DNA of 64,000 nucleotides from Pontixanthobacter gangjinensis (GCF_009827545.1 NZ_WTYS01000001.1:2009772-2073771), one strand, 5' to 3'. Positions 56,246 to 63,526 are shown, counted from the stretch's first letter. Notes: generated by a model from the sequence alone, not told the origin. Made by a program: numbers and translations.

Positions 56246-56446
56246 CTAATCTGGAGGGCGCTTAATCGCGCCCGCTGTAATGATTGCCGCAATCTCGGCA
56301 GGGATAGAAACTTGCGCAGGCGGTCCCGCTACTTGGCCAGCAAAAGACACAAAAGCCGCGCTTCCGATACCAGCGGTTGCAATCGTTCCCGCAACCAACG
56401 CAACCGCGCCTGCTATTATGCCAATTGTCTTGATTGCTTTTGCGAT
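56246..56446 (-). CDS. Small hydrophobic protein with a possible ATC start
   Basis: An open frame after an in-frame TGA encodes IAKAIKTIGIIAGAVALVAG, then TIATAGIGSAAFVSF and a Pro-rich tail ending GAIKRPPD. No ATG, GTG or TTG lies near its N-terminus, but an AAGGAA ribosome-binding site (56453-56458) is placed six bases before an ATC at 56446. The first 45 residues resemble short hydrophobic phage tail-region proteins. It may start at a non-canonical codon, or it may be a gene whose ATG was lost by mutation or sequencing error. Confidence 0.45.
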   Translation of the reverse strand: MAKAIKTIGIIAGAVALVAGTIATAGIGSAAFVSFAGQVAGPPAQVSIPAEIAAIITAGAIKRPPD

Positions 56447-56642
56447 TTCTTGTTCCTTTCAAGGCCTCAAATTCTGAACTGTGAATATGGGTTTTTTAAC
56501 CCCATCCGATCCGAATGGTTAAGCGGCTCTAGGCTTTCCCAAAGCCCCCTAAGGGTTGGCGGACGATGCCTACTGAATACACCGCCCGCCGCCCTCCTAT
56601 GGCGCACCCTGATGGAAAAAGGGGGGATCTGCGCCAATCTGA

Positions 56643-57734
56643 TTAAGGGGTGTTGCCGAAGTCACCGTAGGAAGTCGCCAGCGGTTGCTTGATTGCAAGT
56701 GCTAGCCTTGACTCAACCCGGATTGTTACGCGGTTGGTGGTGAAATTGTCCCGATCCTCGGTTGATAATGCCACTGTAGGCGCTTGTCGGTCATACAATG
56801 TTGCCGCTCGCATAAAGTCACCAATCAGGAACTTGTCTTTTGGGATTGCGGTTGTGCCAATCACTGGAAGCCCGAAAAGAACAGGGCGAACGTCTGCGCC
56901 GGGATCACCAAGCAAGTATTTGCCGTCCGCATCCTTAAGCAATCGCATCCGCATCCAATCGGAAGGGTGAACTGCAATTCCGTTTGGCATAAACTCAGCC
57001 AGCGCGACTTGCAGAACGCCTAAACCAACCTTGTCGATCATTGTCTCACTTGCTGGCGTAAAGTCAGCCGCAAACGGGGTCGCGTTGGTGATTAGTCCAT
57101 TAAGGTTTGGCGAAATGCCGCTGCCAGAAAGAATCTGGTTTTCTTCCTCAATTGCCAAACCGTAGCGCATCTCCGTATCAATCACGCTTTGCAGTTGCGG
57201 CGCATCCGATAGGATTTGCACGGTTTGCCGTGTCCAGTGCGCTATCGTTTGAATCGGCAGGTTGCGCAGCTCCCACTCATAGTTTGACTCGCCTTTCATA
57301 GCGCCTTCAACTTGCGGGGCCGCGCCATTGGTGCGGGTCACTTGGTCAAGGTATTCAACCGAGCCGCTAACAGTGTTCACTACGTTCAAAACGTCGCGCA
57401 TTCTCGGCATACGCCCCGGCAAGGCGTTTACATTGCCATCCAGCATAGGCGTAGCAAAGCCGCCTGCGCTGCCGCTTGCGCTTGTGATGTCTTTCATTTC
57501 AATGCGAACGCGGCCGGGTTGTGAGCCTATTACGCTCGAAAGGGTTTTAAGTTCGTCGCTGTCCGTAACTTGCGCGCCCCAACTTTGCGATTGGGAGGAA
57601 AAGCCGCCGCTTGGAATTGCGGAAAACTTCTGCTCCATTTCATCCATGCGAAATTTAAGTTCGGTTGATGGCGCGAGCAAAGCCGCCTTGGTTTCGGCTG
57701 CAAGTTCTTGAATCGTTTTTGTTTGAGTAGTCAT
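56643..57734 (-). CDS. HK97-type phage major capsid protein
   Basis: This 363-residue capsid subunit has an N-terminal helical delta-like segment (about 1-60, TKTIQELAAETKAALLAPST) followed by the HK97 fold. Typical stretches are GGFATPMLDGNVNALPGR, the E-loop-side VEGAMKGESNYEWEL, the spine-helix region VIDTEMRYGLAIEEENQILSG and the late GLPVIGTTAIPKDKFLIGDF. The ATG at 57734 is chosen; the open frame goes to 57863 but enters the hairpin-rich leader. No protease, portal or connector gene accompanies it. Confidence 0.9.
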   Translation of the reverse strand: MTTQTKTIQELAAETKAALLAPSTELKFRMDEMEQKFSAIPSGGFSSQSQSWGAQVTDSDELKTLSSVIGSQPGRVRIEMKDITSASGSAGGFATPMLDGNVNALPGRMPRMRDVLNVVNTVSGSVEYLDQVTRTNGAAPQVEGAMKGESNYEWELRNLPIQTIAHWTRQTVQILSDAPQLQSVIDTEMRYGLAIEEENQILSGSGISPNLNGLITNATPFAADFTPASETMIDKVGLGVLQVALAEFMPNGIAVHPSDWMRMRLLKDADGKYLLGDPGADVRPVLFGLPVIGTTAIPKDKFLIGDFMRAATLYDRQAPTVALSTEDRDNFTTNRVTIRVESRLALAIKQPLATSYGDFGNTP

Positions 57735-57743
57735 TTTGAAAGT

Positions 57744-57997
57744 CCCGAAAATTGTTGATCTCTGCGGATCGTTTCGGGCTTTAGGCAAAGGCCTAGGCGC
57801 ACGGACGATCTCGACATTTAGAAAGCCCGCGCATCCTGCGCTTGCCTCCTGCCAACCATCCAACGCGGTCCCCGCGCCTTCAAACTGGTATGTCGCCGAT
57901 TGCCACTACGGTCCCCGTAGCCATGCGCTCTAGCGTTGCCCCGATAGGTCCCCTATCGCTTAGGCCTGTTCTCCTAAGCATACTTTGATTTGAAAGT
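57744..57997 (-). other. Hairpin-rich leader of the capsid gene with four GGA triloops
   Basis: This 250-bp non-coding stretch is almost entirely inverted repeats. Four perfect short hairpins share the triloop GGA on the transcribed strand (TCC on plus): 57829-57841 (5-bp stem), 57864-57876 (5 bp), 57906-57920 (6 bp) and 57942-57958 (7 bp). The last three also share the closing GG/CC. Others are 57958-57979 (7-bp stem, 8-nt loop), 57982-57997, 57781-57794, and a longer pairing of 57775-57782 with 57822-57829. The stems differ in sequence but keep pairing, which argues for RNA function. Confidence 0.75.
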
Positions 57998-58248
57998 CAA
58001 CCGCCGCCCTTGTGTGCAGCGAACGCTTCAATCAATGCATCGCCATTCTTTTCAATCTGGCGCGCTTGTCCTCGCAACCATTTAGCAGTTTTGGGAGTGC
58101 CTCCGTTCACAAGTGCCCGTTCTACAAGCGCATTCATCATCCCGGTTACTGCCGCTGCTTCGCTAACACCGGACGTTAAAAGGCTATCCAGCCAAGCATG
58201 GGTTTGGTTGTTCACTTGCCTTGCTTCGCTCAATTGGTCGTTCTGCAT
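57997..58248 (-). CDS. Hypothetical helical protein of the element
   Basis: This 83-residue protein is all-helical and polar (VNNQTHAWLDSLLTSGVSEAAAVTGMMNAL). The ATG at 58248 has GGAG six bases upstream; longer starts at 58260 and 58287 are possible. It lies between the small gene behind HNH and the hairpin-rich capsid leader, in the same operon orientation. No family is recognised. Confidence 0.6.
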   Translation of the reverse strand: MQNDQLSEARQVNNQTHAWLDSLLTSGVSEAAAVTGMMNALVERALVNGGTPKTAKWLRGQARQIEKNGDALIEAFAAHKGGG

Positions 58249-58365
58249 TTTAGTCTCCATATTTGGTTGCCTCGCGTGCGCGGGCAAGAATCTGTAATTG
58301 CAATAAAAACGAGGTATCGACCGCTCCCGCCCCTTAGTTGGGCCTGAAGTTTCGTCTCCCCCCCG

Positions 58366-58572
58366 CTATTCGCTCATCGGTATCGAGTCCGCCAAGAATT
58401 CGGCAAGTTCTGTTAGCTTCGCAGTGTCATGGATGCGCACTATTGATTGAATCGCCATTAGCATCGCCGCGTCTGTGCTGTTCTTAATCCCGAGCTCCAC
58501 CATCTCGGATAAGGCATTGTCGATTATCGCTCTAAACTTCGCGTTGTCGTTGTTGTGTGTTCGGTCCTGCAT
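58366..58572 (-). CDS. Small hypothetical protein following HNH
   Basis: This 68-residue acidic helical protein (MQDRTHNNDNAKFRAIIDNA) follows the HNH stop by only 4 bp. The ATG at 58572 has a GGGAG ribosome-binding site in the end of the HNH gene. No family is recognised. Confidence 0.65.
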   Translation of the reverse strand: MQDRTHNNDNAKFRAIIDNALSEMVELGIKNSTDAAMLMAIQSIVRIHDTAKLTELAEFLADSIPMSE

Positions 58573-58576
58573 TGTC

Positions 58577-58888
58577 TCAACTCCCAATGGGCCATCCATC
58601 GGTGCCAAACCGGACCTTGCGCCTCGGCTTATGCCCTTTGTCGGTGATGGTCTTTTCGTGGTGACAGTCAGCGCAAAGCGCCTGAAGGTTTGGCAGTTCA
58701 TCCGTGCCGCCTTTGGCTTTCGGCAGAATATGATCGACATGGTTGGCAACGGTGGGTCTCGGCAGGCAAGTTTGGCAAAGGTGCTTGTCTCGCTCCAAAA
58801 CTAGCTTGCGCAGCTTATCCCATGCCGTGCCGTAGCCTTGCTGGTGTCGGTTGCCCTGTCCGGGCTTGTGCCATGCTATCTTACTCAT
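58577..58888 (-). CDS. HNH endonuclease
   Basis: This 103-residue HNH nuclease has zinc-binding CxxC (HLCQTC near residue 36), the catalytic VDHILPKAKGGTDELPNLQ (H-N of the motif) and CADCHHEKT (second CxxC and final His). Phage HNH proteins of this size sit beside cos sites and assist terminase in DNA packaging; others act alone as nicking or homing enzymes. Here no terminase gene is present, so packaging would depend on a helper. Confidence 0.92.
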   Translation of the reverse strand: MSKIAWHKPGQGNRHQQGYGTAWDKLRKLVLERDKHLCQTCLPRPTVANHVDHILPKAKGGTDELPNLQALCADCHHEKTITDKGHKPRRKVRFGTDGWPIGS

Positions 58889-58893
58889 AATTG

Positions 58894-59019
58894 CCCCACT
58901 TCACTTTTCAGTTCCCTTGAACCACCACCACCACCTCCACCCCCTATAAAGGGGTGGTGGTGGGGAGGTGTTCTGATTGGTTGGCGCACCCCACTTCCCC
59001 ACATCACCCCACCCCACTT
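58894..59019. repeat. G-rich iterons and long inverted repeat (candidate origin or cos)
   Basis: On the minus strand GTGGGG recurs as AAGTGGGG at 58894-58901, 58989-58996 and 59012-59019, with variants at 58997-59004 and 59007-59012 that abut one another at 8-bp spacing. Between them, 58931-58943 and 58951-58963 pair over 12 of 13 positions around a CTATAAA loop. The stretch lies between the RepA-like ATPase and the HNH gene, a position used for replication origins of satellites and for cos sites of HNH phages. The function is an inference. Confidence 0.55.
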
Positions 59020-60263
59020 TTGAAGGTGGGGAGCATGGACGGTTCAACCGCCTCTCCCACGATTAGAAAGGGCTTATCCCGGCCCTTTCCGGGCATTGGG
59101 CGCGTCTCGATTTTGAAAGCTTTATTGGCAGTCCATTGGCTAAGCAGCGACTTCACGCGGGCCTTGTCCGCCTTGTCGCCTAAGTCCGCACCAATGATCT
59201 CGGCAACAGCATTTCCCGCCCAATCCATTGCCTGCACATTCGCGCCATATTCACCCGCTGCGATAAGTTGCTGCACATCAAACAGGTGACGCAAGCTTAT
59301 CCCGTCAAAGGGATCTGGAGGGGTCCATCGTTCAACCGCTCCTACGCTATCGGTGCGGCCATATGCATCCTGATTGCCAAGCTGTGCGGAAGCCTTCTTA
59401 AACCACGTAGCTGCCTGAGCTGGTGCCCTGTTAGGCTTATCGTCATCAACCCGCATGAAGTGGCGCAATTCAGTGGAGTCGGTTATCCCGAACCGCTCAC
59501 CCTCCTCTTTGGTCATTGGGTTTACGACAAGGGTAGAGCGAGCAGCATTGATTAGCGCCACAGCGCCCCGGCCATCCTCTGCCTTGGCTTCGCGCCCACC
59601 CATTTTTTTCGTGTGGTGAACTAGAACGATTGCCGAATTGGTTTCACTGGCAAGGCGCTTCCAACGCTTCGCCACCTTATCCATCATCCTGTTGTCATTC
59701 TCAGATATGGCATGGCTCGAAACGAAAGGATCGACGATCAGAACGTCTATTTTGCGGCGCAGGATTTCAGCCTTCAAGCCAACGTAAACTGGCTCAATTA
59801 TCTCGAAACCATGCTCGCCCTCGATTGCTGTGCAAAGTTCGGTATCAAGCCCGCTATCCAAATAAAGCCGATCAGCGCAATCAGCAGGGCCAGTGCCATG
59901 GTGCATGGCGCAAGCCGAGACTTGACGGTCCAGTTCCTCTTTTGCGTCCTCTAGATTCCACACCCAAACACGGCTTGTTTTCTCTGGCTGCCCAAGCTTG
60001 AGAAAGTCCAATCCGCTCGCAAGCGATAGAGCCGTGCCGATTGTGAAGGTGGATTTGCCAAGCCCTCCAGGTGCTACGATTGCGGTCACTTCGCCGCGCA
60101 AATACCAATAGCCTAAAAGCCAGCTTCTCGGCGGGATAGAGGCTGCATCTGGCCAACTGTAGGGTGTTGCCCTTATCTGCCCTTCATCATGGATCGACAC
60201 GGCATCGCCGCCCATCCAATCACGCGCAGCTTCTGCTTCTCTTTCAAGTGCCAGCGAGTCCAT
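59004..60263 (-). CDS. RepA-like AAA family ATPase (replicative helicase-like)
   Basis: This 419-residue RecA-fold ATPase has Walker A VAPGGLGKST, a hydrophobic Walker B strand VLIVDPFVSS, the HHTKK motif III region (VLVHHTKKMGG) and a basic C-terminal extension. This architecture is that of plasmid and satellite RepA/DnaB-like helicases. It is the best candidate replication protein of the element. The ATG at 60263 overlaps the end of the preceding gene by 20 bp. The last codons run through the iteron array. Confidence 0.88.
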   Translation of the reverse strand: MDSLALEREAEAARDWMGGDAVSIHDEGQIRATPYSWPDAASIPPRSWLLGYWYLRGEVTAIVAPGGLGKSTFTIGTALSLASGLDFLKLGQPEKTSRVWVWNLEDAKEELDRQVSACAMHHGTGPADCADRLYLDSGLDTELCTAIEGEHGFEIIEPVYVGLKAEILRRKIDVLIVDPFVSSHAISENDNRMMDKVAKRWKRLASETNSAIVLVHHTKKMGGREAKAEDGRGAVALINAARSTLVVNPMTKEEGERFGITDSTELRHFMRVDDDKPNRAPAQAATWFKKASAQLGNQDAYGRTDSVGAVERWTPPDPFDGISLRHLFDVQQLIAAGEYGANVQAMDWAGNAVAEIIGADLGDKADKARVKSLLSQWTANKAFKIETRPMPGKGRDKPFLIVGEAVEPSMLPTFKSGVG

Positions 60264-60531
60264 CGTCAGCCTCCAGTTCTTTTGCGCGCTCAGCAAGTCC
60301 GATTAGGTCGCCGCATAAGTCAGCAACCGCTTCAAGGGTGCGAAGGTCGCAATTGGAAAAAACGTGCGCTGTCGCTGCTTCGCTCGCCATCCAAAGAAGG
60401 CTGCGCGCATTGGGTCCGCCCGTTTTGTGAGCGCGAAAGGTGGCAACATCCCGAAAGTTTAGAATGCGCCGCCTCTGCCGATATTCAACGTCAGGAATCG
60501 AGCCTAGAAGGTCACGAATGCTATCGGTCAT
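60244..60531 (-). CDS. Hypothetical protein of the element's early operon
   Basis: This 95-residue protein (MTDSIRDLLGSIPDVEYRQR...) is helical and basic in its first half, with RRRILNFRDVATF. The start at 60531 overlaps the stop of the preceding gene (ATGA), and its end overlaps the ATPase start, so translation is coupled both ways. No family is recognised. Confidence 0.7.
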   Translation of the reverse strand: MTDSIRDLLGSIPDVEYRQRRRILNFRDVATFRAHKTGGPNARSLLWMASEAATAHVFSNCDLRTLEAVADLCGDLIGLAERAKELEADDGLAGT

Positions 60532-60767
60532 GCCGCCGCCCTCCGCTTGCAATCGGGATGGACAGTAATGGGCAAGCCTTGCCGATAACCCTTGTTTTGA
60601 AGCTGCCACAGGATAGACGATAACGGGCCTTTCAGCTTCGCCATGAAGTAATCTGATGGCCAACCGCTGAAAGAGGCTGTGCACCAGCCCGGCTCGCTAT
60701 CAACAGCGGGGATCACGACAATCGCGCGGATAGGCTCCTTTGGAAAATGCAGGATCAAGCCGCTCAA
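60528..60767 (-). CDS. Hypothetical protein of the element's early operon, TTG start
   Basis: This 79-residue protein (MSGLILHFPKEPIRAIVVIP) starts at a TTG at 60767 preceded by GGGAGG at six bases, and overlaps the preceding gene's stop by a few bases. It contains two Trp residues and ends in a basic HPDCKRRAAA tail. No family is recognised. Confidence 0.65.
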   Translation of the reverse strand: MSGLILHFPKEPIRAIVVIPAVDSEPGWCTASFSGWPSDYFMAKLKGPLSSILWQLQNKGYRQGLPITVHPDCKRRAAA

Positions 60768-60994
60768 TTCGCGCCTCCCACTGCTTTAGCAGTCATCGGC
60801 ACAAGTTCGGCCATTTCTGGTTGCGGTTTGGCGAATGCATCGGTTCTGGCAATCTGGCTGTGCATCGCCAAAAGACAAAGCTGGTTGCGGGTCAAAACAA
60901 TGCGGATAGGTTCACCATCGCCGCTAGGGAAAGTGAGCAAGGTATTCTCGCCCGCATCTGTGAAAACCGGAGTGCTGGTGCAAAGAGCAATCAT
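60764..60994 (-). CDS. Hypothetical protein of the element's early operon
   Basis: This 76-residue protein begins MIALCTSTPVFTDAGENTLL and is strand-rich at the N-terminus and helical after it. Its ATG overlaps the upstream stop (TAATG). No family is recognised. Confidence 0.65.
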   Translation of the reverse strand: MIALCTSTPVFTDAGENTLLTFPSGDGEPIRIVLTRNQLCLLAMHSQIARTDAFAKPQPEMAELVPMTAKAVGGAN

Positions 60995-61416
60995 TAGTGA
61001 TACTCCTCTTCGCGGCCATCATGTTCGCTGTCAGGGTCAGCCATTGGACAGCCGGGGCCATAATCTTGCATATGGCCAGCGGGCAAAGGCGAAGTCCAAT
61101 AGTCCTCGTCATATTGGCCAGCGGCATCATCCTCTTCGCCGGGGTCGTCCTCTTCATCGTCGGGCTCGCCATCAATTGCGTCCAGAACGTCAATCAAGGC
61201 CTGCGCAGCTTGTGCAATTTGCTCGCGGTCGATCATTCCTTGAATCAGGAACCTATCACTGTGGCCATTTGGTCCTGCAAAGAAGGCAACACAGGGCCGT
61301 GGCACTAGTGCGACATCTTGCGAAGCTGTCGGGATTTGGCTAAGACTGTGGCTATCCGCTGCAATGGATACCAAAGCCCTCTGCCCTACCGGCAGGGGGT
61401 TTTTCGTTTCCATCAT
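60994..61416 (-). CDS. Acidic hypothetical protein, second gene after AlpA
   Basis: This 140-residue protein has a moderately polar N-terminal half and a strikingly acidic segment at about residues 83-105 (GEPDDEEDDPGEEDDAAG). Such acidic runs occur in DNA-mimic anti-restriction proteins, but also in linkers; no conclusion is possible from sequence alone. The ATG overlaps the AlpA stop (ATGA). Confidence 0.65.
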   Translation of the reverse strand: MMETKNPLPVGQRALVSIAADSHSLSQIPTASQDVALVPRPCVAFFAGPNGHSDRFLIQGMIDREQIAQAAQALIDVLDAIDGEPDDEEDDPGEEDDAAGQYDEDYWTSPLPAGHMQDYGPGCPMADPDSEHDGREEEYH

Positions 61417-61601
61417 GCAGCCTCCCGCTCTTTAACCCGGTCTGCAATCCAAGCGAGAATCTCGTTCTCAGGCCATGCGTTGCAAGCCCCGAGTTTGACA
61501 GGCCGGGGGAATTGCCCGCGCCCGATCATGTCGTAAATTTTTGATTTTTTGAGGCCGATACGATCCTCGACCGATTCAAGCCTTAGTAGTCTCTCTGTCA
61601 T
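61413..61601 (-). CDS. AlpA-family excisionase/transcriptional regulator
   Basis: This 62-residue winged-helix protein starts MTERLLRLESVEDRIGLKKS and continues with KIYDMIGRGQFPRPVKLG, the AlpA/MerR-like DNA-binding signature, ending with WPENEILAWIADRVKER. AlpA proteins activate integrase and early genes of P4-like elements and PICIs. It is the first gene of the leftward operon, whose promoter must lie in the 87 bp upstream. Confidence 0.92.
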   Translation of the reverse strand: MTERLLRLESVEDRIGLKKSKIYDMIGRGQFPRPVKLGACNAWPENEILAWIADRVKEREAA

Positions 61602-61688
61602 ATGCCGTTCTCCGTATGGTTCCGAACGGCAATGTCTAATAATCAGAATTCTAAGCTATGCACCAATATTGCAGGGCCCACCCTAGCG

Positions 61689-62180
61689 TTATGGTGTGCC
61701 ATAAACTCGCTTCCATACCTCAAGACTGTCACGTTTTGGATTGTGCTTCGCCTCGGAAAACTTCTGACGAAAATATCGCAGATATTTCCTTGATGTTCTT
61801 GGAGCCAAACCAAACTTTTCCTTTGCTTCCAACATAACAGAATCATGTTCTCCTCTCGGCACTTCTTGCAAACGACAATGGATAAATAGACCCACCTTAA
61901 TTTTTCTACCGTGATCCTCAAAACTCTCGTTCATACCTCGCTGGCCCGGTTTGCGACCTTTTTTTACGATGTGAAAGTAGCCGACATCCTTTTGGTCTAT
62001 CGCATCAGCAATCTCTGAGGCTATTTCAGGAGGCAGATACCAACCTTTTCGCAGGTAATCCGCAAGTGGTTGAAGGTTTCCGTTATGTAAGCCTGTCCAT
62101 ACCTGCGTAACGAGCATGCCTTGTTCGCCAGTCCAAGTATCGCTGTCCATTGGATCGTAAGTAATGCCCTCTTGCGTCAT
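61689..62180 (-). CDS. Hypothetical protein overlapping the integrase gene
   Basis: This 163-residue protein has a helical C-terminal region with a helix-turn-helix-like stretch (AKEKFGLAPRTSRKYLRYFR). Its ATG overlaps the integrase stop (ATGA, 62177-62180), so it is translated together with the integrase. No family is recognised. A directionality or regulatory factor is an inference from position. Confidence 0.65.
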   Translation of the reverse strand: MTQEGITYDPMDSDTWTGEQGMLVTQVWTGLHNGNLQPLADYLRKGWYLPPEIASEIADAIDQKDVGYFHIVKKGRKPGQRGMNESFEDHGRKIKVGLFIHCRLQEVPRGEHDSVMLEAKEKFGLAPRTSRKYLRYFRQKFSEAKHNPKRDSLEVWKRVYGTP

Positions 62181-63352
62181 TTAGCGCCCCCTCGTCTTGC
62201 TGACGAAAGCGAAGGCGCAACATATTCGCCCCATGCATCCGTTAAAGCAAACCGCTGCTCTTGCAGGTCGCTTGTCAGGTAAACCTTTTCCACGTTCGTT
62301 CCGACTGTGTGAGCAATTGCCATTTCGGCAACCGCAAAGGGAATATGAGGCATTCTCTCCGCTGCCCAATTGCGAAAGCTTTTGCGGAATCCGTGAACTG
62401 TCTCAGTGCGGCCAGCATTCTTCATCATTTTGCCCATTGCCGCGTCAGAAAGCACCTTACCGCGCATTGAGGGGAATATGAGGCCATCGCGCCCAAATAA
62501 GGCCTCAGCGCGGCTTAAAATGGCTAATGCAGCCTCATTCAAGGTGACTGTGTGAGCATTGCCTGTTTTGCTCATTATCTCGGCCTCTCGGTGCCAAGTG
62601 CGCGCTTCTGCATCTATCTGCCCCCAATGGGCCTTTCGAGTTTCACCGGACCTAGCGCCCGTCAAAATTGTGAATAGCAGCGCAAGTCTTGCAGGAGACT
62701 CCTGCTTGGCCAATTCCTCAACAAACAGCGCCGGAACTAGTTTGTAGTCCATGTATGCAAAGCCCTTCGAGCTTGGCTGCTTGGCCAGCCCCGCCCTAAT
62801 CTCAGCCGGATCAGGAACTGGGTTTGTCCGCCACCCTCTCGATTTGCAGAAAGAAAGCACCTGCCCAATTCTGTGCCGAACCTTGCGCGCAATTTGTGGT
62901 TTCTCTGTCCAGATTGGCGATAGCACCGATATTACGTGCGCAGCTTCAATCTGGTCCACTCTGCGCCGCCCAATGACGGGAATTGCGTGTTGCTCCAATG
63001 ATGATTTGAATTGAGTAGCAGTTTTTATATGCCAGCCCTTGCCTAGTTCATCGTAAGCAATCTGGACCGCCTCGCCAAATGTCGGGATCGCCAGCTTATC
63101 CTTATCGCGCTCTGCAATCGGATCGCCGCCGCGTCTTGCAATCTTGCGAAGCATTGCGGCTTTCTCTCTTGCCTCTGTCAAAGTCAGGTCTGCATCGGAA
63201 CCTAAGCCAATGTCTCGGCGGTTTCCGTTCACCTGAACCCTCAAAATCCAAGACCTTGCGCCCGTTTCCTTAACTCGCAAAATTAAGCCAAGCCCGTCCG
63301 AATAAACGCCCGGCCCCGCCTTCTTAACACCTAATGCAGTCAGCTTCGCCAT
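62177..63352 (-). CDS. Tyrosine recombinase (integrase) of the element
   Basis: This 391-residue P4-type integrase has an N-terminal arm-binding domain (DUF4102-like, GVYSDGLGLILRVKETGARS), a core-binding domain and a catalytic domain. The catalytic residues are Arg234 (TGARSGE), Lys262, His320 and Arg323 (VHGFRKSFRNWAAE), His348 and the nucleophile Tyr358 (VEKVYLTSDL). All are present, so it looks functional. It sits 155 bp from the attR core, as is usual for elements integrated in tRNA genes. Confidence 0.96.
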   Translation of the reverse strand: MAKLTALGVKKAGPGVYSDGLGLILRVKETGARSWILRVQVNGNRRDIGLGSDADLTLTEAREKAAMLRKIARRGGDPIAERDKDKLAIPTFGEAVQIAYDELGKGWHIKTATQFKSSLEQHAIPVIGRRRVDQIEAAHVISVLSPIWTEKPQIARKVRHRIGQVLSFCKSRGWRTNPVPDPAEIRAGLAKQPSSKGFAYMDYKLVPALFVEELAKQESPARLALLFTILTGARSGETRKAHWGQIDAEARTWHREAEIMSKTGNAHTVTLNEAALAILSRAEALFGRDGLIFPSMRGKVLSDAAMGKMMKNAGRTETVHGFRKSFRNWAAERMPHIPFAVAEMAIAHTVGTNVEKVYLTSDLQEQRFALTDAWGEYVAPSLSSARRGGAK

Positions 63353-63473
63353 AGGGGAGCCACCTTTACCGTTCCCACGTTAGTTCCCACACTAATACGC
63401 GGATTTATGCGCATTGCAATGGAAAGTTATGGACAGGGAAAACAGCTAAACCCCTCGTATATCGTGTATATTT

Positions 63474-63500
63474 TGGAAGGTTCTGGAAGGGTGCGGAAGA
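63474..63500 (+). repeat. Three GGAAG repeats at 10-bp spacing near attR
   Basis: TGGAAGG (63474-63480), TGGAAGG (63484-63490) and CGGAAGA (63494-63500) lie one helical turn apart and end just before the attR core. This looks like integrase arm-type sites; the sequence also carries CGTATA and TGTATA near 63457-63470. Confidence 0.6.
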
Positions 63501-63507
63501 CCAAAAC

Positions 63508-63526
63508 AATCCAACTCGGGGAGCCA
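63508..63526 (+). repeat. attR core (19 bp)
   Basis: This 19-bp exact copy of the tRNA-Asn 3' end marks the right boundary of the element. The chromosome resumes afterwards. Confidence 0.92.

Larger units (their letters stand above)
54193..63526. mobile_element. Integrated satellite-like element (PICI-like or reduced prophage)
   Basis: The ends are exact 19-bp direct repeats (54193-54211 and 63508-63526), the first being the tRNA-Asn 3' end. Between them are a tyrosine integrase at the right end, AlpA, compact overlapping small genes, a RepA-like ATPase, an HNH nuclease, a major capsid gene and unrecognised genes. No terminase, portal, protease, connector or tail gene is present. Known PICI satellites have integrase, AlpA and Rep, and some carry capsid genes; decayed prophages can look similar. 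Flanking genes (NAD kinase on the left, FkbM methyltransferase on the right) are chromosomal. Confidence 0.88.

Noticed and set aside
56262-56462. Minus-strand frame from TTG at 56462
   Set aside because: The product is Arg/Cys-rich with no domain; the neighbouring frame from ATC at 56446 encodes a plausible hydrophobic protein.
57736-57933. Plus-strand frame over the hairpin array
   Set aside because: It opposes the operon direction, has no domain and its codons follow from the inverted repeats.
57829-57958. Integron attC sites or a CRISPR array
   Set aside because: Stems differ in sequence and spacing is irregular; there are no direct repeats of CRISPR length and no cas or integron integrase genes.
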